Positions 36,809 through 49,711 of a stretch of 64,000 nucleotides of DNA are shown here, one piece after another (position 1 is the first letter of the stretch; each line of letters opens with the position of its first letter). The stretch spans positions 124,001 to 188,000 of the forward strand of contig NZ_JAVDXU010000003.1 in NCBI RefSeq assembly GCF_031458095.1. Reading direction: 5' to 3'. The DNA is from Pelomonas saccharophila_A. Lineage in GTDB: Bacteria > Pseudomonadota > Gammaproteobacteria > Burkholderiales > Burkholderiaceae_C. Under the pieces are notes generated by a model. That model had not been told where the DNA came from. It searched no databases and was given only the letters and a program-made list of their open reading frames with translations. The position numbers were made by a program, and so were the translations under genes.

Positions 36809-37735
36809 ATGGCTTCCCTGGACCGCTTCCCTCTGCATTACCTGGCCGCCTTCCGCGCCGCGGCCCAGACAGAGAACCTGCGCGCCGCAGCTGAGAGCCT
36901 GCATCTGACGCACAGCGCCGTCAGCCAGCAGATCCGTGGCCTGGAGACAGCCCTGGGCTTCGAGGTCTTCACCCGTCAGGGGCGGCGCCTGGTCTTGAAC
37001 CCGGCCGGCCAGACCCTGCAGCGTGCCGTCAGCAAGGTGTTTGCCGAACTGCAGGCGGGGCTGCTGGCAGCCGGTCAGGCGCACGGCCACCAAACCCAGA
37101 TGCTGCGCATCACCTCCCTGCCCTCCTTCGCCCAGCGCTGGCTGATGCCGCGCCTGCCGCGCTGGCAGACCCTGCAGCCTTGCATCACGCTGGACCTGCA
37201 CACGGGGCACCAGGTCGTCGACCTGGAACGCGAGGGCTACCAGATCGGCCTGCGCGTGGGTCGGGGGCCGTGGCCAGGGCTGGCCACCGAGCCGCTCTTT
37301 CATTCGCCGATGATTGCGGTGGCAGCACCTGCGCTGGCCCACAAGCTCATCGGTCGGCCGGGCTCGGCCTTGGCCGATGAACCGCTGCTCGGCCACACGG
37401 ACGAGTGGCAGGCATGGTTCGTCGGTGCAGGCATCAACGCAACGCCGGTCGTCGTTGCCAGCTTCAACGATGCTGGCGTGGCCCTTCAGGCCGGCGAACA
37501 AGGCATGGGCGTCGTTCTGGCCCGCGAACTGTTGGCGGCCGATGCCCTGCTGGACGGCCGCCTCGTGCGCGTCCACGCCCATGCCAGGGACCTCGATGCG
37601 ACCCGCGAGTATCAGATCGTCTACCCGGAGGCCCTACGCGACGACCCGGCCGTGCGGGCCTTCTGCGACTGGCTGCACGCGGAGATTGCCGCCCTTCAGC
37701 AAAGGCTCACAGAAACAGCTGCTGTAGATCGCTGA
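36809..37735 (+). CDS. LysR-family transcriptional regulator (GcvA-like)
   Basis: A 308-residue LysR protein. The winged helix-turn-helix is at about 5-65 (HYLAAFRAAAQTENLRAAAE and LHLTHSAVSQQIRGLE), followed by a periplasmic-binding-like effector domain (about 90-300). The N-terminal style (FPLHYLAAFRAAA) resembles the GcvA/TrpI subgroup. A TTG at 36788 would add seven residues; ATG 36809 is preferred. It overlaps hemW by 29 nt at its 3' end. Target unknown; the divergent small secreted protein gene is a candidate. Confidence 0.87.
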   Translation: MASLDRFPLHYLAAFRAAAQTENLRAAAESLHLTHSAVSQQIRGLETALGFEVFTRQGRRLVLNPAGQTLQRAVSKVFAELQAGLLAAGQAHGHQTQMLRITSLPSFAQRWLMPRLPRWQTLQPCITLDLHTGHQVVDLEREGYQIGLRVGRGPWPGLATEPLFHSPMIAVAAPALAHKLIGRPGSALADEPLLGHTDEWQAWFVGAGINATPVVVASFNDAGVALQAGEQGMGVVLARELLAADALLDGRLVRVHAHARDLDATREYQIVYPEALRDDPAVRAFCDWLHAEIAALQQRLTETAAVDR

Positions 37736-38891
37736 GGAAATCGAAGCCGCGCTCGGTGGGCTGGATGCGTGCCACGTCGTCGGTCAGCAGGCCGCGGCCA
37801 CGCGCCGCCTCCAGGCCTTGAGCGATGGCGGAACGCGGCAAGCCGGTGCGCTCGAGGAATTGCGTCATGGTGACGCCCTCCTTGAGCCGCAGCGCATTCA
37901 GCATGAACTCGAAGGGAAGATCCTTGCGCGCCACTTCGTGCTCGTTGCTGACCTTGTTGGCCTGCGCCATGAAGGCGGCCGGCTCGCGCCAGCGCACCTG
38001 GCGCAGCACGCGGTTGGGAAAGCTCAGCTTGCTGTGGGCACCGGCGCCGATGCCGAGGTAGTCGCCGAACTGCCAGTAGTTCAGGTTGTGCAGGCAGCGA
38101 TGGCCTTCGCGGGCATAGGCCGAGACCTCGTAGCGCGCCAGGCCGGTGGTGCCGGTCTTCGCGGTGATCAGGTCCAGCATGTCGCTGGCCAGGTCGGGAT
38201 CAGGCAGGCCGGCCGGCGTGCGCGTCGCGAACACCGTGTTGGGTTCGATGGTCAGGTGGTAGATGGACAGATGCGGCGGCTTGAAGCTCAGCGCCGTGTC
38301 CAGCTCGCGCGCCAGGTCGTCCAGGGTCTGGCCGGGCAGCGCATACATCAGGTCGAGGTTGAAGGTCTCGAAGGCGCCGGCCGCCTCGGCCAGGGCCTCG
38401 CGGGCCTGGATCGAACTGTGCACGCGGCCCAGCGTCTTGAGTTGGGCGTCGTCGAAGCTCTGCACGCCGACGGACAGCCGCGTGACCCCGGCCTGGCGGA
38501 AGCCCTTGAAACGTTCGCGCTCGAAGGTGCCCGGATTGGCCTCCAGCGTGATCTCGCAGCCGGGCTCCAGCGGCAGGCGGGCACGGATGTCCGAGATGAG
38601 CTGCTCGATCTGCTCCGGGTTGAACAGGCTGGGCGTGCCGCCACCGATGAAGATGCTGACGACATGCCGGCCCCAGATCAGCGGCAGCGCGGCTTCCAGG
38701 TCGGCACGCAGCGCAGCGAGATAGGCCTCGGCCGTGTCGACAGCCAGTGCGCCGCCCTTGACCTCATGCGAATTGAAATCGCAGTAGGGGCATTTGCGCA
38801 GGCACCAGGGCAGGTGGACGTAAAGCGCAAGCGGGGGCAGCGCGGGCAACTGCAGCGTGCCCGGACGCATCAGGTGGACAACGTCAGCCAT
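37707..38891 (-). CDS. hemW: HemW-type radical SAM protein
   Basis: A 394-residue radical SAM enzyme of the HemW family (once called anaerobic coproporphyrinogen oxidase-like), which transfers haem. The cluster motif CLRKCPYCDF has the HemW pattern CxxxCxxC, and GGGTPSLF follows. It has the extra C-terminal HemN-type domain (about 290-390). It starts only 3 nt after the rdgB stop on the same strand, so hemW is the last gene of the rph-rdgB-hemW run. Confidence 0.92.
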   Translation of the reverse strand: MADVVHLMRPGTLQLPALPPLALYVHLPWCLRKCPYCDFNSHEVKGGALAVDTAEAYLAALRADLEAALPLIWGRHVVSIFIGGGTPSLFNPEQIEQLISDIRARLPLEPGCEITLEANPGTFERERFKGFRQAGVTRLSVGVQSFDDAQLKTLGRVHSSIQAREALAEAAGAFETFNLDLMYALPGQTLDDLARELDTALSFKPPHLSIYHLTIEPNTVFATRTPAGLPDPDLASDMLDLITAKTGTTGLARYEVSAYAREGHRCLHNLNYWQFGDYLGIGAGAHSKLSFPNRVLRQVRWREPAAFMAQANKVSNEHEVARKDLPFEFMLNALRLKEGVTMTQFLERTGLPRSAIAQGLEAARGRGLLTDDVARIQPTERGFDFLSDLQQLFL

Positions 38892-38894
38892 CGC

Positions 38895-39500
38895 TCACCC
38901 GAGGTGCCAGACCTCGCGGAATTGCTGGATCAGCTGCGCGGCCGCCAGCGCGCGATGGCTGTGGCGGTTCTTCACTTCGGCGCCCAGGCTGGCGACGGTC
39001 TGGCCCAGCGCCGGGATATGCATCAGCGGGTCGTAGCCGAAGCCGCCCTCGCCACTCGGCGCGGCCAGGATCTCGCCGCTCCAGCGGCCCATGGCGATCA
39101 GCGGCTCGGGGTCGTCGGCACTGCGCACGGCCACCAGCGCGCAGACGAAGCGCGCACGACGGTCCTCGACAGCGGCCATCTCGCGCAGCAGACGCTCGTT
39201 GTTGGCCTCATCGCTCTTCTCGCCGCCCGCATCCAGCGCATAGCGCGCCGAGCGCACGCCGGGCGCGCCGCCCAGCGCGTCCACACTCAGCCCCGAGTCG
39301 TCGGCCAGAGCCGGCAGGCCGCTCAACCGGGCCGCATGGCGGGCCTTGGTCAGCGCGTTCTCGGCAAAGGTGTCAAAGGGCTCCTCCGCCTCCGCAATAC
39401 CCAGGCTGCCCTGGTTCACCAACTCAATGCCGAGCGGCGTGAACAGGGCCTGCAGCTCGATGAGCTTCTTGGCGTTGTTGGAGGCCAGGACCAGCTTCAT
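38895..39500 (-). CDS. rdgB: Inosine/xanthosine triphosphate pyrophosphatase RdgB
   Basis: A 201-residue Ham1/RdgB that removes ITP, dITP and XTP to keep deaminated bases out of nucleic acids. The N-terminal LVLASNNAKKLIELQAL, the DDSGLSVDALGG metal site and the GFGYDPLMH motif are all conserved. It overlaps rph by four nt (ATGA) and is followed by hemW after 3 nt. Confidence 0.95.
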   Translation of the reverse strand: MKLVLASNNAKKLIELQALFTPLGIELVNQGSLGIAEAEEPFDTFAENALTKARHAARLSGLPALADDSGLSVDALGGAPGVRSARYALDAGGEKSDEANNERLLREMAAVEDRRARFVCALVAVRSADDPEPLIAMGRWSGEILAAPSGEGGFGYDPLMHIPALGQTVASLGAEVKNRHSHRALAAAQLIQQFREVWHLG

Positions 39501-40219
39501 GCGGACTTCTGCAGCTCGATCAGCTCGCGGATGCCCTTGTCGGCGAGGTCGAGCAGCTTGTTCATCTCGTCGCGCGTGAAGACCACGCCCTCGGCCGTCC
39601 CTTGCAGTTCGACAAAGCCGCCCGAGCCCGTCATGACAACGTTCATGTCGGTGTCGCAGGCCACGTCCTCGATGTATTCGAGGTCAAGCAGCGGCACGCC
39701 GTCGACGATGCCGACCGAGATGGCCGCGACCGTGTCCTTGATCGGCGAGCGCGACAGCTTGCTGTCGGCCAGCAGCTTGTTGACGGCATCCTGGGCGGCC
39801 ACGAAGGCGCCCGTGATGGCCGCCGTGCGCGTGCCGCCGTCGGCCTGCAGCACATCGCAGTCCAGCGTGATGGTGCGCTCGCCCAGGGCGCTGAGGTCGA
39901 AGACGGCACGCAGCGACCGGCCGATGAGGCGCTGGATCTCCTGCGTGCGCCCGCTCTGCTTGCCACGCGCGGCCTCGCGGTCGCCACGGGTGTGGGTGGC
40001 GCGCGGCAGCATGCCGTATTCCGCCGTGACCCAGCCCTCGCCAGAGCCGCGCTTGTGCGGCGGCACACGCTCCTCGACGGAGGCGGTGCAGAGGACGCGA
40101 GTGCCGCCGAACTCGATCAGCACCGAGCCCTCGGCATGCACGGTGAAACCGCGGGTGATGCGCACCGGGCGCAATTGATTGGCAGCGCGGCCTGCGCTGC
40201 GCGTGAAGGTCTTGGTCAT
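39497..40219 (-). CDS. rph: Ribonuclease PH
   Basis: A 240-residue phosphorolytic 3' exoribonuclease that trims tRNA and other RNA ends. The start RSAGRAANQLRPVRITRGF, the GSGEGWVTAEYGMLPRAT segment and the phosphate-binding region DRREAARGKQSGRTQEIQR-type run (residues about 77-95) are typical of RNase PH, as is the DCDVLQADGGTRTAAI segment. It lies between rdgB (overlap 4 nt) and the phosphatase gene (13 nt). Confidence 0.96.
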   Translation of the reverse strand: MTKTFTRSAGRAANQLRPVRITRGFTVHAEGSVLIEFGGTRVLCTASVEERVPPHKRGSGEGWVTAEYGMLPRATHTRGDREAARGKQSGRTQEIQRLIGRSLRAVFDLSALGERTITLDCDVLQADGGTRTAAITGAFVAAQDAVNKLLADSKLSRSPIKDTVAAISVGIVDGVPLLDLEYIEDVACDTDMNVVMTGSGGFVELQGTAEGVVFTRDEMNKLLDLADKGIRELIELQKSA

Positions 40220-40232
40220 AGGGAAAGAAAGG

Positions 40233-41141
40233 TTAGCGACGGTTCACGCCGCGGCCGGACTGGCGGATCACTTCATTGATCTCGCGTATGGAACGCTCGA
40301 TCTCCTCGTCGTCCATGGCGGCGACGAGGTCGGCATCCAGGGCGCCCTGGATGGTGGAGGCAAAGCCCGAGTTACCCAGGTTCTGCGTCGTGTCGCCGCT
40401 GGGCTCGCCCTCACCTTCCCATTCGACGGCCAGCACGGTGACGTTGTCACTGCGCGCGCCCCCGTTGCGCAGGGCCTGCTCGACGAGTTCGGGGGCGGCT
40501 TCGGAGATGGCCTGGTCGGACAGGTGCTGGACGATCTCGCTGTCCTCGACGCTGCCCCACAGGCCGTCCGAGCACAGCAGGATGCGGTCCGACGCTTCCA
40601 TCACCAGCGGGCCCTGGCAGTCCACCATGGGCTTGCCGGGGCTGCCCAGGCAGGTGAAGAGCACGTTGCGGTTGAAGGGTTCACCGCCGCGGGACACGCG
40701 GCCCAGGGCTTCCTGCAACTCGGAATAGGAATGGTCGCGGGTGCGGGCGATCAGCTTGCCGGCACGCACGAGGTAGAGGCGCGAATCGCCGCAGTGGGCC
40801 CACCAGGCCTGGTTGCCTTGCAGGATGCAGGCGACGACGGTCGTGCGCGGCGTGTCGTGCAGGCCCTTGCTGGCCGCATAGCGCAGCAGCTGCTGGTGGG
40901 CGATGACGATGGTCTCCTGCAGGAAGCGCTGCGGATCCTCGATGATCGGGCGGGCGTCCTGTTGGAACAGCGCAGCCAGGGTTTGCAGCGCGATCTGGGC
41001 CGCGACCTCGCCTTCCGGATGGCCGCCCATGCCGTCGGCCAGCGCGAACAGGCCCGCCTCCCGCGTGAAGCAATAGCCCATGCGGTCTTCATTGGTCTCG
41101 CGGCCACCGCGACGACTGACTTGAAAGACGCTGAATCTCAA
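40233..41141 (-). CDS. PP2C-family Ser/Thr protein phosphatase
   Basis: A 302-residue PPM phosphatase. Metal-binding motifs are visible: NEDRMGY, LADGMGGHPEGE, CSDGLWGSV and RSDNVTVLAVEW. It likely reverses phosphorylation by the kinase encoded just upstream. The start is TTG at 41141, overlapping the kinase stop (TTGA), so the two are translated as a pair. The last ~50 residues after the catalytic core are a Gly/Asp-rich tail without known motif. Confidence 0.92.
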   Translation of the reverse strand: MRFSVFQVSRRGGRETNEDRMGYCFTREAGLFALADGMGGHPEGEVAAQIALQTLAALFQQDARPIIEDPQRFLQETIVIAHQQLLRYAASKGLHDTPRTTVVACILQGNQAWWAHCGDSRLYLVRAGKLIARTRDHSYSELQEALGRVSRGGEPFNRNVLFTCLGSPGKPMVDCQGPLVMEASDRILLCSDGLWGSVEDSEIVQHLSDQAISEAAPELVEQALRNGGARSDNVTVLAVEWEGEGEPSGDTTQNLGNSGFASTIQGALDADLVAAMDDEEIERSIREINEVIRQSGRGVNRR

Positions 41142-42106
41142 GCCTTCGCTCCAGATTTGAGGTTCTCAAGCTGGAGTTTGAGCCTTTCGCTGAAAGAAAG
41201 CTTGGTGTAGCGGCGCTCGGTCTCGCGGGCGAGCTCCTTTTGCAGCGCGAACACGCTCTGCGGGCGCGACAGGGCATCCAGCGACATGCACCACTCGGTC
41301 ACTTCCAGCAGGTTGTCGGAATAGACATTGCGCAGCCGGCTCAGGCTCAGGGACAGGCGGTCCTTCTCCAGGCGCTGCGGCGCGTCATTGGGCGGATAGC
41401 CCTGCATGCAGGCATAGATGCAGGCGCCGATGGCGTAGATGTCGGTCCAGGGACCGAGCGAGCCGTCGCGGCGGTACATCTCCGGCGCGGCAAAGCCCGG
41501 CGTGTACATCGGGCGGATGAAGTTGCCTTCCTTGCTCAGCACTTCACGCGCGGCGCCGAAGTCCAGCAGCACGGCCTTGTTGTCGTTGGTGATGAAGATA
41601 TTGGCCGGCTTGATGTCCAGGTGCAGCATCTTGTGCTGGTGGACGATGCGCAGGCCGCGCAGGATCTCGTCGAAGAGGCTGCGGATGGTCGACTCGCGGA
41701 AGACCTTGTCGCGCTTCATGTCGCGCGCGGTCACGATGAAATCCTGCAGGGTGTCGCCCTGCAGATAGTTCATGACCATGTAGACGGTTTCGTTCTCGCG
41801 CAGGAAGTTCAGCACCGAAACGACACTGGGGTGCGAGATTTGCGCAAGCGAGCGCCCTTCTTCGAAGAAGCTCTTCAGTCCCAGCCGGTAGAGCGGCTGC
41901 TTTTCCGGCTTGACGCGAGGCGTCAGTTCGCCGGGCGAACGTTCGGCCAGCGACGAGGGCAGGTATTCCTTCAAGGCGACCAGGTGATGGTCGGGATCCT
42001 CGGCGAGATACACCACGCCGAAACCGCCCGCCGCCAGTCGCTTGATGATTTGATAGCCCCCAACCACCGTGCCTGCGGGCAAGGGCGCCGGCTTCGGCTT
42101 GGACAT
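41138..42106 (-). CDS. Hanks-type serine/threonine protein kinase
   Basis: A 322-residue eukaryotic-like kinase. The glycine loop is RLAAGGFGVVYLAED, the ATP lysine is in VALKEYLP, and the catalytic loop HLDIKPANIFI and the DFG motif LLDFGAAREV are intact. It has no membrane segment or PASTA repeats, so it is cytosolic. It is paired with the PP2C phosphatase by overlap and is divergent from yicC (32 nt). This kinase-phosphatase pair next to rph is common in Burkholderiales; its substrates are not known. Confidence 0.93.
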   Translation of the reverse strand: MSKPKPAPLPAGTVVGGYQIIKRLAAGGFGVVYLAEDPDHHLVALKEYLPSSLAERSPGELTPRVKPEKQPLYRLGLKSFFEEGRSLAQISHPSVVSVLNFLRENETVYMVMNYLQGDTLQDFIVTARDMKRDKVFRESTIRSLFDEILRGLRIVHQHKMLHLDIKPANIFITNDNKAVLLDFGAAREVLSKEGNFIRPMYTPGFAAPEMYRRDGSLGPWTDIYAIGACIYACMQGYPPNDAPQRLEKDRLSLSLSRLRNVYSDNLLEVTEWCMSLDALSRPQSVFALQKELARETERRYTKLSFSERLKLQLENLKSGAKA

Positions 42107-42138
42107 AATCGCGTTTTGTCTGTTTTGCGAGATGCGAA

Positions 42139-43053
42139 ATGCCAGTCTACAGCATGACCGGGTACGCCAATTCCCTGGCGCAACCCCCTAAAGCCGAGGA
42201 TGGCAACAGTTCTCCGCAAGCTTCGGTCAGCGTCGAATTGCGCTCGGTCAATGGCCGGTTTCTGGATCTGTCCATGCGCATGCCCGAGGAGTTGCGCGGC
42301 CTCGAGCCCCAGTTGCGCGAACTGATTGCCGCACGTTTCAAGCGCGGCAAGATCGAGCTGCGCATCAACACCCAGCGCGAGGCCGATGGCGCCTGGCCCC
42401 AGCCCCAGCCCGAGCAGCTCAATCGCCTGGCCAGCCTGGAAGCCAAGGTGCGCACCTGGCTGCCCCAGGCCACGCCGCTGTCCGTCCATGAAGCCTTGAA
42501 CTGGTGCAAGAGCGGCGCGGCCGCCCCCGCCCAGCTGGACAGCGCCACGCTGGAGGCCGCCCAGGCCTGCGTGCAGGGCCTGGCCGAGGCCCGCGAGCGC
42601 GAAGGCGAGAAGCTGGTCGCCATCCTGACCGAGCGCATCAAGCGCCTGCGCGAGCTGGCTGACGACGCCGAGCCCCTGCTGCCGGCCGTCGTGCAGCGCC
42701 AGCAGCAGCGCTTCCTGGAACGTTGGCAGGAAGCCCTGGCGGCCACCGGCGCCGCCAGCAGCGTGCCGCAAGAGGCCCTGCAGGAGCGCGCCCTGAACGA
42801 GGCCGCCGCCTTTGCCATCCGCATCGATGTCGCCGAGGAATTGGGGCGACTGCGCGCCCATCTGGAAGAACTGACCCGCCTGCTGAAAAAGGGCGGCGAG
42901 CTCGGCAAACGGCTGGATTTCCTGATTCAGGAACTACATCGGGAAGCGAATACCCTGGGTTCCAAATCCGCCGCGCTGGAATTGACCAATATTTCGGTCG
43001 AAATGAAGGTCGCCATCGAGCAGATGCGCGAGCAGGTGCAGAACATCGAGTAG
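42139..43053 (+). CDS. yicC: YicC-family endoribonuclease
   Basis: A 304-residue YicC/YloC protein. The N-terminal MTGYA and the ELRSVNGRFLDLSMR motif are conserved, and the C-terminal DUF1732 region is GGELGKRLDFLIQELHREANT. E. coli YicC is an RNase with effects on small RNA turnover. In many proteobacteria gmk follows; here it is replaced by a degraded integrase and a different gene set, making the 3' end of yicC an insertion border. Confidence 0.93.
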   Translation: MPVYSMTGYANSLAQPPKAEDGNSSPQASVSVELRSVNGRFLDLSMRMPEELRGLEPQLRELIAARFKRGKIELRINTQREADGAWPQPQPEQLNRLASLEAKVRTWLPQATPLSVHEALNWCKSGAAAPAQLDSATLEAAQACVQGLAEAREREGEKLVAILTERIKRLRELADDAEPLLPAVVQRQQQRFLERWQEALAATGAASSVPQEALQERALNEAAAFAIRIDVAEELGRLRAHLEELTRLLKKGGELGKRLDFLIQELHREANTLGSKSAALELTNISVEMKVAIEQMREQVQNIE

Positions 43054-43269
43054 GTTTTTGGGGCGTCCCAAAACGTCCCGCCGATGTTCAATAACCCATT
43101 GATCTATAAGGTTTTTTCGTCCCAGCCCGCCCCACAGCGTCGCAGTGAAGCGCGCCCCTGATTTGGGGTTTAGTGTGGGGTTCGTGTGGCGTGTTTTGTG
43201 GGGTGAATTGCCCGTATCTCACGATACGGAAATTTATGCTCGCGAACCCCACTGCCTCCGCCAAAGGAC
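43054..43269. other. Insertion-border region without genes
   Basis: This 216-nt stretch after yicC has no gene. It holds a weak hairpin CCGTATC-TCAC-GATACGG (43212-43229) and G/T-rich runs. The segment CCCCACTGCCTCCGCCA (43247-43263) resembles the 3' end of a tRNA gene, with CCA. This is where a tyrosine recombinase would be expected to recombine, but no complete tRNA is visible, so it is at best an attachment-site remnant. Confidence 0.4.
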
Positions 43270-43698
43270 GTGCAGCCAATGCACGTCGATCGCGTCCTGA
43301 CCCGGACGGTGGCTAACGGCGCGCCCACGGTCGCCAACGACGCCCTGCTGTACATGAACCGCATGTTCAAGATGGCGGTGCGCAACCATTGGATCGACCG
43401 CAATCCGGCGGCAGACTTCGAACTGGCGGACGCCGGAGGACCCGAGGTCCCACGAGAACGGGCGCTGTCAATCGATGAAATCGAAGAGCTTGCCGGAGCA
43501 ATGCGCGACACGCCGAGCTTTGGCCGCATCAATGAGCTGGCCGTCTGGTTGCTCCTTGCGCTATGCGTCCGCAAGATGGAGCTCCTATCGGCGCGGTGGG
43601 ACGCCTTCAATCTTGATGCGGGCGTCTGGACGTTGCGGAAGGAGAGCACCAAGACAAAGGCGGCAAGGTGTTGCGGCGCTTGCATGCAATCGCAATAA
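43270..43698 (+). pseudogene. Truncated phage-type tyrosine recombinase (integrase)
   Basis: 142 residues remain of a P4-type integrase. The end of the core-binding domain (TVANDALLYMNRMFKMAVRNH) and the start of the catalytic domain (LLLALCVRKMELLSARW, with the first catalytic Arg in VRKME) are present. The N-terminal arm-binding domain is missing, and the frame stops after KESTKTKAARCC, so the HxxR box and the nucleophile Tyr are lost. It cannot be active. Its position next to the gene-order break marks an old integration. Confidence 0.85.
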
Positions 43699-43707
43699 GC
43701 AGGAAAA

Positions 43708-43730
43708 AGACCCGGCACCTCGCCGGGTCT
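43708..43730 (-). terminator. Terminator of the glycerol operon
   Basis: Read on the minus strand, the 9-bp stem AGACCCGGC/GCCGGGTCT with a 5-nt loop is followed by TTTTTCC. It lies 37 nt past the glpV stop and ends the glpD-to-glpV operon. Confidence 0.85.
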
Positions 43731-43766
43731 GACCCGCCATCGTCGTTGCGACAGACAGTGGCTTGC

Positions 43767-45500
<1,734 letters not shown>

Positions 45501-45590
45501 GTCTGTCTCCTGAGATGGCTTCCCATTGCTTGCACTGGCACGCCGGTCGGGAAGAGATGGCCGGCCGCCTTCTCGAAAAACTGCGTGGCT

Positions 45591-45899
45591 TCAGCCCTTG
45601 CGCATGATCAGCACGAGCAGGGCCATGGAGATCACGAAGCTGATCCAGATGGACGGCTCGTCCACGAGGCCGAACCACGTGACCATCTTCTCGCTCAAGG
45701 CCACGAAGGCCAGGTTGACGTAGCCCGCCGCCAGCAGGCCGATGAACAGGCGGTCCCCGCGGGTCGTCTCCAGCGGCAGCCAGCCGCGGCGGCTGGTGGT
45801 GGGCGATTTCAGCTCCCAGATCGTCATGCCGATCAGCATCAGCACGATGCTGCAGAAGAACACCGCCACCGGCAGCGTCCAGGCCATCCACTCGAACAT
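45591..45899 (-). CDS. DUF2160 small membrane protein of the glycerol transporter operon
   Basis: A 102-residue protein with three hydrophobic segments (about 6-28, 50-68, 79-98). It belongs to the DUF2160 family, found between the second permease gene and the binding-protein gene of glycerol ABC operons. Its function is not established; an accessory transporter subunit is plausible. It is 30 nt downstream of glpQ and 90 nt upstream of glpV. Confidence 0.85.
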   Translation of the reverse strand: MFEWMAWTLPVAVFFCSIVLMLIGMTIWELKSPTTSRRGWLPLETTRGDRLFIGLLAAGYVNLAFVALSEKMVTWFGLVDEPSIWISFVISMALLVLIMRKG

Positions 45900-45929
45900 G
45901 CTTGCCTCCTTTCGGTCGATCGCGGGGCG

Positions 45930-46734
45930 CTAGACGCGGCCCATCGCGAAACCCTTGGCGATGTAGTGCCGCACGAACCAGATGACGATCGCGCCGGGCA
46001 CGATGGTCAGCACGCCGGCGGCGGCGAGCACGCCCCAGTCCATGCCGGAGGCACTGACCGTGCGCGTCATCGTCGCCACGATGGGCTTGGCGTTCACGCT
46101 GGTGAGGGTGCGCGCCATCAGCAGCTCCACCCAGCTGAACATGAAGCAGAAGAAGGCCGCCACGCCCACACCGGCCTTGATGAGCGGGACGAAGATGGTC
46201 AGGAAGAAGCGCGGGAAGGAGTAGCCGTCGATGTAGGCCGTCTCGTCGATCTCGCGCGGGATGCCGCTCATGAAGCCTTCCAGGATCCAGACCGCCAGCG
46301 GCACGTTGAACAGCAGGTGGGCGAGGGCCACGGCGATGTGCGTGTCCATCATCCCCAGCGTCGTGTAGAGCTGGAAGAAGGGCAGCAGGAAGACGGCCGG
46401 CGGCGTCATCCGGTTGGTCAGCAGCCAGAAGAAGACATGCTTGTCACCGAGGAAGCTGTAGCGGCTGAACGCGTAGGCCGCCGGCAGGGCCACCAGCAGC
46501 GAGATCACCGTGTTGATGGCCACGTAGATCAGCGAGTTGATGTAGCCGGAGTACCAGCTCTCGTCGGTGAAGATGGTCTTGTAGTGTTCCCACGTGAAGT
46601 CGCGCGGAAACAGGCTGAAGGTCGACAGGATCTCGGTGTTCGTCTTGAACGACATGTTGACCATCCAGTACACCGGCAGGATGGCAAACAGCAGGTAGGC
46701 GATCAGGAAGATCGTGCGCTTGCGGAAACGCCGC

Positions 46735-46742
<8 letters not shown>
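45930..46742 (-). CDS. glpQ: Glycerol ABC transporter permease GlpQ
   Basis: A 270-residue MalG-type permease with six membrane segments and the cytoplasmic EAA loop at EGFMSGIPREIDETAYIDGY (about residues 155-174). The first residues MDERRFRKRTIFLIAYLL form a positive-inside start. It pairs with GlpP to form the channel. It overlaps the glpP stop by 8 nt. Confidence 0.9.
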
Positions 46743-48640
<1,898 letters not shown>

Positions 48641-48641
<1 letters not shown>

Positions 48642-49711
48642 CAGGTCAGCTCCTTGCCCGGCGCCACCAGCAGCTCGCCGTCGGCGTCGAACACGTACAC
48701 CTGGCCGGGGCTCAGGTACAGCGTGAGGGGGGCGCCCAGATCGAAGAAGTGCACGCCGGTCAGTTGGGCGACCAGTTCTCCCACCGGGGTCTGCACGTGC
48801 ACGAAGGTGTCGGAGCCCGAGATTTCCGCCAGCTCCACCGTGCCAGGCAGGGCCACGTCGCCCGGGCGGCTTTGCAGGTGCAGCGCGCTGGCGCGCACGC
48901 CGAGGGTCAGCGTGGCACCGTGGGTGGGCGGCAGGGTGACCGTGAACTGCACGCCCGCCGGCAGGCTCACGCCCGTCGGACCGGCGTTGCCGGCGAGCAG
49001 GTTCATCGGTGGGTCGCTGAAGGCGCGCGCGACGCGGATCGACCGCGGCCTGTGGAACACCTCGGCCGTGGGGCCGTACTGCAGCACTTCGCCGGCGTCC
49101 ATCACGGCGGTGTAGCCGCCGAGCAGCAGGGCTTCGGTGGGCTCGGTGGTGGCGTAGACGACGGTGGAGTCGCCCGCGGCAAAGAGCTGCGTGAGCTCGT
49201 CGCGCAGTTCCTCGCGCAGCTTGTAGTCCAGGTTCACCAGGGGCTCGTCGAGCAGCATCAAGGGCGCGGCCTTCGCAAGGGCGCGGGCCAGCGCCACACG
49301 CTGTTGCTGGCCACCCGAAAGCTCCGCGGGCAGGCGCGAGAGAAAGGGCTCGATGTGCAACTTGGCGGCCAGCTCCTGCACGCGGCCAGCGATGTTCTTC
49401 TCGCGGCGCAGCTTGAGCGGCGAGGCAATGTTGTCGTACACGCTCATCGACGGGTAGTTGATGAACTGCTGGTACACCATGGCGACGTTGCGCTTGCGCA
49501 CCGGCATGCCGGTCACGTTCTTGCGGTCCACGTGGACCTGGCCGTGCGTGGGCTTGTCCAGGCCCGCCATCAGGCGCATCAGGGTCGTCTTGCCCGCCTG
49601 GGTGGCGCCCAGCAGCACCGTGACGGCGCCCGGCGCGAGCCTCAGGTCCAGTGGGTAGAGATGAGTCTCGGGGCCCACCACCTTGCCGACCCGCTCCAGC
49701 GTCAACTCCAT
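48641..49711 (-). CDS. glpS: Glycerol ABC transporter ATPase GlpS
   Basis: A 356-residue ABC ATPase. Walker A is GATQAGKTTLMR (an unusual form of GxxGxGKT), the signature LSGGQQQRVALARAL is canonical, and Walker B is LMLLDEPLVNLDYK. A C-terminal regulatory TOBE-like domain follows at about 240-356. It forms a heterodimer with GlpT. It overlaps glpD at its start by ten nt and glpT by one nt, so translation is coupled. Confidence 0.9.

Noticed and set aside
43238..43263. tRNA-like 3' end ending in CCA
   Set aside because: No acceptor, D or anticodon arm can be found upstream, so it is not called as a tRNA gene; kept only as a possible attachment-site remnant.
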